Assembly (NCBI GenBank): GCA_017746715.1
Contig: JAGHZQ010000046.1
Location: 1-64,000 of the forward strand
Direction: 5' to 3'
Origin: Cyanobacteria bacterium SBLK
Lineage (GTDB): Bacteria; Cyanobacteriota; Cyanobacteriia; Cyanobacteriales; Spirulinaceae
DNA: 64,000 nucleotides
The notes under the pieces were generated by a model. That model worked only from the letters and a program-made list of their open reading frames with translations. It had not been told where the DNA came from and searched no databases. Positions 1 to 8,458 of the stretch are shown piece by piece. Made by a program: the position numbers and the translations under genes. Within the stretch, counting starts at the first letter, position 1; each line of letters starts with the position of its first letter.

Positions 1-231
1 CTCAGTTGAGATTCGAGGCGATCGCAATGTTCGGTTTTGAGGTGTTGAATTTGAGTTTGTTGCTCGCTCAGTTGAGATTCGAGGCGATCGCAATGTTCGG
101 TTTTGAGGTGTTGGATTTGAGTTTGTTGCTCGTTCAGTTGAGATTCGAGGCGATCGCAATGTTCGGTTTTGAGGTGTTGGATTTGAGTTTGTTGGTCGCT
201 CAGTTGAGATTCGAGGCGATCGCAGCGTTCG
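1..231. repeat. 66-bp in-frame tandem repeat inside the coiled-coil gene
   Basis: Near-identical units start at about 1, 67, 133 and 199, and the fourth is partial. Each unit contains GGCGATCGCA, so a HIP1 octamer recurs every 66 bp. Units differ by only a few bases, which implies recent expansion or homogenisation. Each encodes 22 residues of coiled coil. Confidence 0.9.
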
Positions 232-1049
232 GTTAATGTTTTTTGTAAGGCTTCCCATTCTTGCTGCCGGCGATCGATTTGAGTTTGCTGTTCGGCAAGT
301 TGAGAATGCAGGCGATCGCGTTCCTCGGCAATTTGTTGTATTTGTACCGTTACGGTATCAATTTGCTGCTGAAATTGTTCTTTGAGCCGTTCTACCGCTT
401 GAAACTGGGAGAGTTGTAACGAGGCTCGAGATTGCAATTCCATTCGCAATAGTTCGATATCTCGCATCTGCTCCGGCGGGAGCATCGGCGAGGGGCCTTC
501 CGGCAGGGATGAAGGCTGAAGGAGGAAAGAAGAAGAATTCCCATTTGTCTCACTTTTTCCCTGATTTTCTTGCCCATCTTGTAATTGAGCTAATTGTAAC
601 TGGAGTTGAGATCGCTCCTCTTCGGCCCGAGTAAAACGTTGGATGAGCCATTCCCAAACTTCTCGACCTTCTGGCGGAATGCGATCGAGAGGCAATGCTC
701 CTCCTCCTGTCCCCCTCCCACTGGGGGGAATTGAAGAGGGGGTCGGAGGGGGAGGGAGTTGTTGCTGCGATCGCGATTGCTCGAGCTGAATACGGGTTCT
801 TTCTTCTTCTTCTTGCGCTCTTTTTAACTGTCTTTGTAACTTCGCTACCTCTTCTTTTTGAGACTGTTGGGTCCTCCACATATAATGCGCCCAGGCTTGG
901 ATTTTTTCCAAAGAAGACATGGATATTTGATGTTCCACCCGCAAGGGACCGACCATCGACAAGCATGAGGGAGAAAGCTCCCAACCGCAAACGTGACAGC
1001 GTTGAACCTTTCCTTTTACATAGGTCGTTTGGCAAACAGGACAATCCAT
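1..1049 (-). CDS. Zinc-ribbon / coiled-coil protein, C-terminus beyond the window
   Basis: Read from the ATG at 1049 the frame stays open to the left edge, so about 349 residues are visible and the C-terminus is missing. It begins MDCPVCQTTYVKGKVQRCHVC, with two CxxC-type pairs that look like a zinc ribbon. A Lys/Glu/Gln-rich coiled coil follows (about residues 45-75), then a Pro/Gly-rich linker, then a second very long Gln/Glu-rich coiled coil. Near the window edge the coiled coil becomes an exact 22-residue repeat, QTQIQHLKTEHCDRLESQLS plus two residues, encoded by 66-bp DNA repeats. It lies 20 bp downstream of the large histidine kinase on the same strand and is probably co-transcribed. 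A scaffold or filament-like role is possible, but I recognise no named family. The antisense frame through the repeat is also open only because the unit length is divisible by three. Confidence 0.75.
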   Translation of the reverse strand, partial: MDCPVCQTTYVKGKVQRCHVCGWELSPSCLSMVGPLRVEHQISMSSLEKIQAWAHYMWRTQQSQKEEVAKLQRQLKRAQEEEERTRIQLEQSRSQQQLPPPPTPSSIPPSGRGTGGGALPLDRIPPEGREVWEWLIQRFTRAEEERSQLQLQLAQLQDGQENQGKSETNGNSSSFLLQPSSLPEGPSPMLPPEQMRDIELLRMELQSRASLQLSQFQAVERLKEQFQQQIDTVTVQIQQIAEERDRLHSQLAEQQTQIDRRQQEWEALQKTLTERCDRLESQLSDQQTQIQHLKTEHCDRLESQLNEQQTQIQHLKTEHCDRLESQLSEQQTQIQHLKTEHCDRLESQL

Positions 1050-1069
1050 AATGGGTTATTGGTGATGGG

Positions 1070-4000
1070 TTATTGATTGTTAGCTAACAAGGGAATCGTA
1101 ATGAGAAATTCCGTACCTTTTCCGGGAGTTGAAATACATTCTAAGATACCGCCGTGTTTTTCCGTAACGATTTGATAGCTAATCGATAAACCCAATCCCG
1201 TTCCTTTACCAATTTCTTTCGTAGTGAAAAAAGGATCGAACAGACGAGGCTGAATGTGTTCGGGAATACCCAAACCGTTATCGGCAATTCTAATTTGGAG
1301 ATTATTGTTATTAACAATCTGGGTGCAAATGCGAATGGTACTGGGTTGTGCTTCAATTTCCTCATAAGTTCGATCGAGATCGCATTCTTCTAGAGCATCG
1401 ATCGCATTGCTGAGAATATTCATAAAGACTTGATTTAACTGCCCGGCATAGCATTCAATTTTGGGTAAGTCTCCATACTCGCGAATAATTTCAATGGCAG
1501 GACGTTCTGCTTTGGCTTTTAAGCGATTTTGCAAAATGGTGAGGGTGCTTTCAATACCATCGTGAAGATTCACCCATTTTTTCTCGGCTTCATCCATGCG
1601 AGAAAAGGTTCGCAAAGAAATCACAATTTCGCGAATGCGATCGGCTCCCGTCTGCATGGAATTAAATAATTTCGGCATATCTTCCAACAAAAACAGTAAA
1701 TCGATCGCATCAATTTCTTCGGCGATTTCCGGGACGGGATTGGGATAGTGAGTTTGATAAAGTTGCAGCAAACTCAGAATATCTTGTAGGTAATTATCGG
1801 CGTGATTGAGATTGCCGTAAATAAAATTCACGGGATTATTAATTTCGTGGGCGACTCCCGCCACTAACTGCCCTAAACTGGACATTTTTTCCGTTTGGAT
1901 CAGTTGAGTTTGGGTGCGACGCAACTCTGTCAGGGTGGCTTCGAGTTCTTCGGCTTTCCCCCGAGCGATCGCGGCGGATTCATTGGCTTGGGCAAAGAGC
2001 TGAGATTGATTGATGGCGATCGCCAATTGAGAGCTAGCCGCCGCGAGCAATCGGACTTCCGGTTCGTGCCAAGGATGGACTTCTCGCAGGCGATCGCAGC
2101 AGATAATCCCGATGGTATCTCCAGAAACTCGCAGGGGAATATTGATGAGGGATTTAATCTCGAGTCGTTTGAGAAGGTCGCGAAAGATGGGATCGCTAAC
2201 TTGACTCGTATCGGGTTCGCGGATCGTTTGCATCCGCAAAATCTGTCCGAGGGCGGAATCGATCTTGGAAAAAGGATAGCGACCGAGAATGCTGGCGATA
2301 TCTTTCTCGCGAGACTCGGCGACAACTTGCCACTGTTCTCTTGTTGTTGCGGTCGATCGCAAAACAAAATAAACCCGATCGATCTTGAGAAAATGGCGAA
2401 TTTCGTGGAGTGCCCGTTCGATAATGTCTCGTTCGGGAGTTTCGAGGGAACTGCGAATTTGATTGGACAGGGAGTTCAACAATTTTTCCCGTTTGACTTG
2501 AGCCTGCAAGCGTTGCTTGGATTCGAGTAGAGCCAGTTCAGCTTGCTTGCGATCGCTGATATCCGTGGCAATGGCCACCAAACCGACAATCTCTTGACGT
2601 TCGTCGAGAATGGCATTCGCCCGCAAAAAGACGTGTAGGTTCTTTCCATCTAAAGATTGCTGTTCTACTTCGTGACTCCAAGTTCTGCCGCTCATCACCG
2701 TCGCAAAAAGCCCTTGAATGGCAGAAGGATCGGCAAATAAACTGGACAGTCCGCCCCAGCGTCGCAACTGCAAAACGGTGCTGCAAGAATAGAGTTCGCA
2801 AAAAGCGCGGTTGATATAGAGAACGGATCCTCCCGCATCGGCAATGGCGATCGCGTCGCTGGCACTGTCTACGGCTTGCTTGTAACGGGTAAGTTCGGCA
2901 GAAACCCGCTTGCGATCGCTCAAATCCCGAGTAATGGTGGCAACGGCAAGGGGTTCTCCGGTGTGAGCCGAACGAATGGTAAAAAATGTAAAATCGACCG
3001 GAATGCTCTGTTCGGTGGCAAAATTGCGGAAGCGAAATTCTCCTTGCCAAGAGCCGGTTGCCATCGTCTTTGGCAAAATTTCTCTCTCAAACGCGTCCCG
3101 ATCCTCGAGGGGAAAATATTCAGCGACCAAATGGGTTTTAGCAACGTCAAGAGATTCGAGTCCCACCAAACTGAGTCCGGCTGCATTCACGAATAGGGGT
3201 TGTCCCTCTAGGGTAGCCATGCCGATAAAATCCGAGCTATTCTCTACTAAAGCCGCTAATTTTTGCATTTCTTTTTCTGCTTTTTTCCGTTCGGTGATAT
3301 CTCGAACCGTGGCGAGAATCACGGTTTGCGCGTGAAGGATAATGCGTCGCCAGCGAACTTCGACATCGAAGGCAAACCCATCTTTAGGGCGCTTGGCTCG
3401 CCATTCAAATTGCAATTCTTCCCCATTGCGGATGCGTTGCCAAATTTCCGGCAATCGTTCGAGATCGGAGCGATCGCTATAGTCGGCGATCGCGTATTGG
3501 GTGGCTTCCTCGTGAGTCACCCCATAGAGAGAGAGGGTACGTTCGTTGACTTCAAGGATATTACCGTCGAGGTCGTGAATGAAAATGGCATCGTAAACGC
3601 CATTAAAAATGGTACGGAGATCCTGTTCGGAGGTTCGCAGGGCATTTTCTACCTGCTTGCGATCGGTTACGTCGGTGCAGGTGCCGACATATCCGGTAAC
3701 GATTGCTCTATCGCGGGGATCTTCTATGGCACAGGCTTGAGCGAAAACCCAACGCGTCGAACCATCAGAGCGAAGAAAGCGAAATTCCGATTGAAAGAGA
3801 TGGCGTTCGCGATGAAAGGAATCGGCCTCCATCTGTTTCCATTCTCGCAGAACCCGTCGGCGATCGCTCCGGTGAATGGCTTTTAACCAACCCGTTCCCA
3901 AAATTCCTCGGGGGGTTAATCCCGTTAAGATGCAAGCCTGTTGGTTGCCATAAATGCACATACCATCGGGATCGGTATGGAAAATCCCCACGGGAGACGT

Positions 4001-5131
4001 TTCCGCGAGGACTTGATAGCGGCGTTCGCTTTGACGCAATGCCTGTTCGATGTGTTTGCGCCGAGTGATATCAACCGTTGAGACCAGAACGTAAGGGATT
4101 GAGTCATGGGGAAGTAATAACGGCTTTTTGAGGGTTTGAACCCATAATCTTTCCCCTTGTTTATTCGTGATGGATTCTTCGGGAATGAATTTTTCTTGGC
4201 AGTTGTCGATAACTTCTCGATCGTCTTGTTGAAATCGTTGGATTTGTTGGCGATTGCGAACAAAATCGACATCGGTTTTGCCAATCATCTCTGCAACTGT
4301 CGTATTCAGGGCATTTGCCAAAGCACGATTGGCTAAAATAAATACGCCCTGTCGATTCTTTACGCAGAGCCAATTGGGAAGGGTATCGAGGACTTGTTGC
4401 AATAATTCTTGATGGTGTTGCAGTTGTGCTTCGGCGTGCTTGCGATCGGTAATATCCCGGGCGAAAGCATAAATTCTTTCTTGTTCCAACAGTCCCAGAG
4501 AAGTCCAAGACAACCATTTATAGGTTCCATCTCGGCAAAGATAGCGATTCTCAAAACCGACGATTTTTTTGCCTTCCCTCAGGTCTTGCGTCACTTCGAC
4601 AGTGGCATCGCGATCGCTCCGGTGGACGAATTCAACAAAAGGTTTGGACAGTAATTCTACCTCGCTCCAGCCTAGGGTTTGTTCCCAAGCCGGGTTAAGG
4701 TGTTGAAAATAACCGTCGAATCCGGCCAGGCAAATCATGGAAGGAGAGCGATGAAAAACATCAGCCCAAGACACTTCTGCTTGGATGCGATCGCTGACAA
4801 AACGGGTATGCAAGATCGCGCCACCAATTTCTCCGGTTGCCTCATACCAAGGTTTAATTTCCCATTCCACCCATTCGGTGCGTCCGTCCGGAAGTTGTAG
4901 GGGTTCGGCTTTCCCTCGTTCCGTTGCTCCTGCCAAGCACCGCCGATGAATTTCGTACCAATGGGAAGGGAAATGGGGAAAAGTATCGTAATAGGATTTC
5001 CCGATAATCTCGTTATCGAAACCGTAATCGTCTAACCAACATTGACTTGTCAAAAGATAGCGCATCTCGCGATCGCACAAGGCAAGGGCGACGGGAGATT
5101 GTTCGATGACAATTTGCAATAAATCTTGCAT
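1070..5131 (-). CDS. Hybrid-sensing histidine kinase with seven PAS domains and a GAF domain
   Basis: Soluble signalling kinase of about 1353 residues with no membrane segment. Seven PAS/PAC modules follow each other, at about residues 1-120, 122-235, 242-360, 370-495, 502-620, 622-742 and 748-865. Most end in the PAC-type signature DITDRK or similar. A GAF domain occupies about 885-1045, then a short coiled coil leads to the kinase core. The phospho-accepting His is in VAGVAHEINNPVNF (about His1095). The N box (NILSNAID), G1 (DNGLGIP) and G2 (GKGTGLGLS) are intact, so it should be active. I chose the ATG at 5131 (MQDLLQIVIEQ) rather than 5281, because the extra 50 residues are translated intergenic repeat. 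No response regulator is adjacent. The kinase core closely resembles that of the gene at 9575-11629. Confidence 0.9.
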   Translation of the reverse strand: MQDLLQIVIEQSPVALALCDREMRYLLTSQCWLDDYGFDNEIIGKSYYDTFPHFPSHWYEIHRRCLAGATERGKAEPLQLPDGRTEWVEWEIKPWYEATGEIGGAILHTRFVSDRIQAEVSWADVFHRSPSMICLAGFDGYFQHLNPAWEQTLGWSEVELLSKPFVEFVHRSDRDATVEVTQDLREGKKIVGFENRYLCRDGTYKWLSWTSLGLLEQERIYAFARDITDRKHAEAQLQHHQELLQQVLDTLPNWLCVKNRQGVFILANRALANALNTTVAEMIGKTDVDFVRNRQQIQRFQQDDREVIDNCQEKFIPEESITNKQGERLWVQTLKKPLLLPHDSIPYVLVSTVDITRRKHIEQALRQSERRYQVLAETSPVGIFHTDPDGMCIYGNQQACILTGLTPRGILGTGWLKAIHRSDRRRVLREWKQMEADSFHRERHLFQSEFRFLRSDGSTRWVFAQACAIEDPRDRAIVTGYVGTCTDVTDRKQVENALRTSEQDLRTIFNGVYDAIFIHDLDGNILEVNERTLSLYGVTHEEATQYAIADYSDRSDLERLPEIWQRIRNGEELQFEWRAKRPKDGFAFDVEVRWRRIILHAQTVILATVRDITERKKAEKEMQKLAALVENSSDFIGMATLEGQPLFVNAAGLSLVGLESLDVAKTHLVAEYFPLEDRDAFEREILPKTMATGSWQGEFRFRNFATEQSIPVDFTFFTIRSAHTGEPLAVATITRDLSDRKRVSAELTRYKQAVDSASDAIAIADAGGSVLYINRAFCELYSCSTVLQLRRWGGLSSLFADPSAIQGLFATVMSGRTWSHEVEQQSLDGKNLHVFLRANAILDERQEIVGLVAIATDISDRKQAELALLESKQRLQAQVKREKLLNSLSNQIRSSLETPERDIIERALHEIRHFLKIDRVYFVLRSTATTREQWQVVAESREKDIASILGRYPFSKIDSALGQILRMQTIREPDTSQVSDPIFRDLLKRLEIKSLINIPLRVSGDTIGIICCDRLREVHPWHEPEVRLLAAASSQLAIAINQSQLFAQANESAAIARGKAEELEATLTELRRTQTQLIQTEKMSSLGQLVAGVAHEINNPVNFIYGNLNHADNYLQDILSLLQLYQTHYPNPVPEIAEEIDAIDLLFLLEDMPKLFNSMQTGADRIREIVISLRTFSRMDEAEKKWVNLHDGIESTLTILQNRLKAKAERPAIEIIREYGDLPKIECYAGQLNQVFMNILSNAIDALEECDLDRTYEEIEAQPSTIRICTQIVNNNNLQIRIADNGLGIPEHIQPRLFDPFFTTKEIGKGTGLGLSISYQIVTEKHGGILECISTPGKGTEFLITIPLLANNQ

Positions 5132-5245
5132 TGTTGGTTGTTGGTTATGGGTTGTTGGTTGTTGGTTATGGGTTGTTGGTTGCCTGCACTGAGGGACGCC
5201 GAAGTGTTGGTTATGGGTTGCCTGCACTGAGGGACGCCGACGTGG
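5132..5245. repeat. Intergenic repeat cluster upstream of the PAS kinase
   Basis: The spacer consists of GTTGTTGGTTATGG-type units followed by two copies, 39 bp apart, of a block beginning TTGCCTGCACTGAGGGACGC (5180-5202 and 5219-5241). Related blocks occur at 30860-30900, 37140-37165, 39010-39050 and 48970-49040. The repeat runs right up to the kinase ATG, so no ribosome-binding site of its own is visible. Confidence 0.75.
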
Positions 5246-5296
5246 AAATCGATGAATCCCCTCCTCTTCCCATGCTCCCAACGCTTCCCACGTTCC

Positions 5297-6532
5297 CTAT
5301 TCCCTATTCCCAACCGTCAATATTTCCTCATATTTTTGCCCGGCACTTTCCCAAGTATAATTTTCTTCGATCGATTGACGGCCGTTGCAAGCGAGAGTTT
5401 GACGCAAATCCGGGTCGGCAAATACTCTGGAGATTGCCTTAATATATTCTTCGACGCTATTAGCTCTCAGGGCGCGCAAGGGAGTATTTTCCCCGTCTAC
5501 TTTCAAGCCTTCCAAACCGCGATCGCTGCCGATGACGGGAATCCCCGCAGCCATTGCTTCAATGGTTTTATTTTTAATGCCAAATCCGGTTTGCAAGGAA
5601 ACGATGCAAGCGGTCGCTTGATGGAGAGAATCGACCATTGAAGGAACCCGGCCGGTCACGACGACCCCCGGATATTCGGCGAGACTCGATACCTCCGGTA
5701 CGGGTCGATTGCCCACAATGCTATAGGTCACTTCGGGATGGATTTCGCGCAGTTTTGGTAAAACTTTCAAAACAAAAAAACGTGCCGCGTCGATGTTGTG
5801 GGTTAAGTCCATCGAACCGACAAAAATTAAATTTTTTCCTCCCGGATCGGCACTGCGATAGGGAAAAAGTTCTAAATCGACACCATTAGGAATCGTAACA
5901 ATTTTTGCTCTTGGATTGAACTGTTGCAATTGTCGCGCGTCATCTTCCGTGGTGACGGCAAGATAATCGCAGCGATCGCAGTAGTTTTTCTCGTAGCGGT
6001 AGAGAATGGGCAGATAGAAGCGATCGCGAGCGGGATTTTCTGAAGTTCCGGTTTTGAGATAGTTAATTCGTCCCCAGTACACGGAACTGTGGACGTTGAC
6101 GATCGTACGGACGCGACCGCAATATTGCGGTCGGATATAGACGGCATTGGCACTATGCTCGCAGGTAATGGCATCGCATTTGCCTTGTGCGACGTAGCGA
6201 TCGACTAGGGCTTGTATTTCTGGGGAATAACGGTGTAAAACATTGGGAGGAATACCTTTGCTAAAAGATTCGAGAAAGCGTCCTGCTTTTACCCGAATTC
6301 CCGCAATTCCCTTAATCGGGATTTCATCGGCAGCAAGGGGAAACAAAATCAACTCATCTACCCACTTTTTCAATTCCTCAACGTCACGATCGCTGACATC
6401 TGGCGAACGTTGGGCGACTAAAGAAATAGAATGCTTATCCTGTAAGGCTTTGAGCAAATTAAACGTTCTAACTTCCGTTCCCGAGCGACTGGGAGGATAG
6501 GGAAAGGTGGAAGAAATCATTAAAATATTCAT
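5297..6532 (-). CDS. Glycosyltransferase family 4 (GT-B fold)
   Basis: 411-residue cytoplasmic glycosyltransferase. The N-terminus MNILMISSTFPYPPSRSGTE is the typical first strand and glycine-containing loop of GT4 enzymes. The C-terminal Rossmann half has TIPNGVDLELFPY, the segment NLIFVGSMDLTHNIDAARFF, and an acceptor/nucleotide region around KNKTIEAMAAGIPVIGSDRG, which matches the EX7E region of the family. It resembles the sugar transferases found in exopolysaccharide clusters. The donor and acceptor cannot be read from sequence. It is divergent from the methyltransferase at 6649, which may act in the same surface-glycan pathway (inference). Confidence 0.88.
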   Translation of the reverse strand: MNILMISSTFPYPPSRSGTEVRTFNLLKALQDKHSISLVAQRSPDVSDRDVEELKKWVDELILFPLAADEIPIKGIAGIRVKAGRFLESFSKGIPPNVLHRYSPEIQALVDRYVAQGKCDAITCEHSANAVYIRPQYCGRVRTIVNVHSSVYWGRINYLKTGTSENPARDRFYLPILYRYEKNYCDRCDYLAVTTEDDARQLQQFNPRAKIVTIPNGVDLELFPYRSADPGGKNLIFVGSMDLTHNIDAARFFVLKVLPKLREIHPEVTYSIVGNRPVPEVSSLAEYPGVVVTGRVPSMVDSLHQATACIVSLQTGFGIKNKTIEAMAAGIPVIGSDRGLEGLKVDGENTPLRALRANSVEEYIKAISRVFADPDLRQTLACNGRQSIEENYTWESAGQKYEEILTVGNRE

Positions 6533-6648
6533 AAATTTAGAGGAAATTGTATGTTAACTCTTTTTTATCATAGGTAAATTTTGTCCTCCTATTCACAAGT
6601 TTTCCTTGTCTCGCTCCCGAGTTCTCCGTTCCTTATTTCCCTTTCATT

Positions 6649-7452
6649 ATGAAAAAAGTCATCATTCCCTCCGATGCTCCTGAAAGTTGGCAAGAAGTCC
6701 ATTATTACGACCGACTGGAAATTTACGGCGATCGTCAAATTCTGGGACATACCTATGCCTACAACAATCGTCGCAAAATCGTCATCGATTTAATTCAAAA
6801 AGTCGTTTCCCCCCCTGCCAAAGTTCTTGATGTTGCTGCATCTCAAGGCAATTATACCCTTTGGTTGGCGGAGTTGGGGTACGAAGTGACTTGGAATGAT
6901 TTGAGAGCGGACTTAATCGATTACGTTAAGCTCAAACATGAAAAAGGAATCGTTCATTACGCTCCGGGTAATTTATTTGAGTTAGGATTCAATTCTTGTT
7001 TTGATGTCGTGGTGATTACAGAAATTATCGAACACGTTGCCCATCCCGATGAATTTCTCCAGAAAATCGCTCAATTGGTGAAACCAGGAGGCTACATTAT
7101 TATGACAACGCCCAACGGCGAATATATTCGCCACAATCTTCCTAAATTTTCTGATTGTCCCGATCCGTCTCAATATGAAGAATTACAATTTAGTCCCAAT
7201 TCTGACGGTCATATTTTCCTATTACATACCGATGAAGTTCCTCCTTTAGTCGAACAAGCCGGATTAAAAATCGTTGAATTTTGCCTGTTTACCAACTCTT
7301 TGACGAATGGCCATATCAAATTAGAAATTCTGCTCAAAGTTCTCCCAAAAACTATAGTTGATGCGCTCGAATCTTTGACAGAATCATTGCCTTTCTCCCT
7401 ACAGCGAAAACTCCATAAAGGAATGGCTGTGTTGATGACTCGTCCAACTTAA
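6649..7452 (+). CDS. Class I SAM-dependent methyltransferase
   Basis: 267 residues. The SAM-binding motif I is VLDVAASQGNYTLWLAELG (about residues 63-81). A motif II/III-like stretch FDVVVITEIIEHVAHPDEFL and PGGYIIMTTPNGEYIRHNLP follow, as in UbiG/type-11 methyltransferases that act on sugars or small molecules. It is divergent from a glycosyltransferase and followed by a glycosyltransferase remnant, so a role in modifying a surface glycan is plausible but unproven. No signal peptide or membrane segment is seen. Confidence 0.85.
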   Translation: MKKVIIPSDAPESWQEVHYYDRLEIYGDRQILGHTYAYNNRRKIVIDLIQKVVSPPAKVLDVAASQGNYTLWLAELGYEVTWNDLRADLIDYVKLKHEKGIVHYAPGNLFELGFNSCFDVVVITEIIEHVAHPDEFLQKIAQLVKPGGYIIMTTPNGEYIRHNLPKFSDCPDPSQYEELQFSPNSDGHIFLLHTDEVPPLVEQAGLKIVEFCLFTNSLTNGHIKLEILLKVLPKTIVDALESLTESLPFSLQRKLHKGMAVLMTRPT

Positions 7453-7540
7453 TTCACAATCGTGCTCTTGCAACGCGATCGCGATGTATTTTCTACTTCC
7501 AAAGCTCAAAATAGATGTTAGCGATCGCTAAGGAGTCATC

Positions 7541-7693
7541 GTGCCAGAAAAACCTTTTCTTTACATTGTTATGCCAACTCGAGGCAATGTTTCGGATTAT
7601 TGGTTAGAACAGTTATTAAATGTTTGCGGCGATCGAGATAGAATTAAAGCTGAGTGGCAACCCACGCCCGAGTCAATGCGGAAAAAAGAATAG
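7541..7693 (+). pseudogene. N-terminal remnant of a family 2-like glycosyltransferase
   Basis: A GTG start with a good AAGGAG (7530-7535) opens a 50-codon frame beginning VPEKPFLYIVMPTRGNVSDY. The MPTRGN segment followed by a W-x-x-QLL stretch looks like the first strand of a cyanobacterial family 2-type glycosyltransferase as I remember it. The similarity stops after about 35 residues and the frame ends at TAG. The catalytic DxD region is absent, so this is a truncated gene. The recognition is from memory and should be tested by search. Confidence 0.5.
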
Positions 7694-7749
7694 CGCAAAA
7701 GCTGGTAGAGTAGTAACTTGCAACCATAAAAATCGGGATGGAGGATACT

Positions 7750-8439
7750 ATGCAAGCTATAGACGATAAAACTATCGTTAAAGACTATTTCAATACTAAG
7801 GGATTCGATCGCTGGCGCAGAATTTATGGCGATGGCGATGATGTCAGCAAAGTGCAATTGGACATTCGCAACGGACACCAGCAAACCATCGATAAGGTAC
7901 TGACTTGGTTGCGCGAAGATGGCAATCTTGCTGAATTATCAATATTTGATGCGGGATGTGGTGTGGGAAGTCTGAGTATTCCCCTTGCAAAAGCAGGGGC
8001 CGCGGTTTACGCCAGCGATATTTCGGAAAAAATGGTCGGAGAAGCAAAAGAAAGGGCCAAAATAGTCTTAGCGGATGCAAGTCAATTAATTTTAGAAACC
8101 AAGGATTTAGAAACCGTTACGGGGAAATATCACACAGTTATTTGTTTGGATGTTCTCATTCACTATCCGCCTAAAGAACTCGAGGAAATGATCGAACATT
8201 TGACAAGTTTGGCAGAGTCCAGGATTATTTTAAGTTTTGCCCCTTTTACGGTTTGTTTGATGTTGTGGAAAAAAATCGGCGAACTATTTTCGGGTTCAAG
8301 CAAAACCACCCGCGCTTATATGCACCATAAATTCGATATTATGGATATGCTAGAACAAAAAGGCTTTGAAATTAAGCGCAAGGATAAAATTGGAACTCGT
8401 TTTTATTTCGCCTATTTAGTCGAAGCCGTCCGCAAATAG
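7750..8439 (+). CDS. chlM: Magnesium protoporphyrin IX methyltransferase
   Basis: 229-residue enzyme that transfers a methyl group from SAM to the propionate of Mg-protoporphyrin IX, the step after Mg chelation in chlorophyll synthesis. The N-terminus has the family segment DYFNTKGFDRWRRIYGDGDD. SAM motif I is IFDAGCGVGSLSIPLAKAGA, and the later segment VICLDVLIHYPPKELEEMI is also typical. The C-terminus GTRFYFAYLVEAVRK fits ChlM/BchM. I prefer the ATG at 7750 over 7738, because GGAGG (7740-7744) stands five bases before it. chlI lies in the same window, about 8 kb away, but is not in the same operon. Confidence 0.95.
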   Translation: MQAIDDKTIVKDYFNTKGFDRWRRIYGDGDDVSKVQLDIRNGHQQTIDKVLTWLREDGNLAELSIFDAGCGVGSLSIPLAKAGAAVYASDISEKMVGEAKERAKIVLADASQLILETKDLETVTGKYHTVICLDVLIHYPPKELEEMIEHLTSLAESRIILSFAPFTVCLMLWKKIGELFSGSSKTTRAYMHHKFDIMDMLEQKGFEIKRKDKIGTRFYFAYLVEAVRK

Positions 8440-8458
8440 AGTTCATTGGTTTATCTTT

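Noticed and set aside
6..236. Open plus-strand frame through the left-edge repeat
   Set aside because: It is open only because the 66-bp repeat is a multiple of three; the minus-strand frame continues into a proper coiled-coil protein with a start codon.
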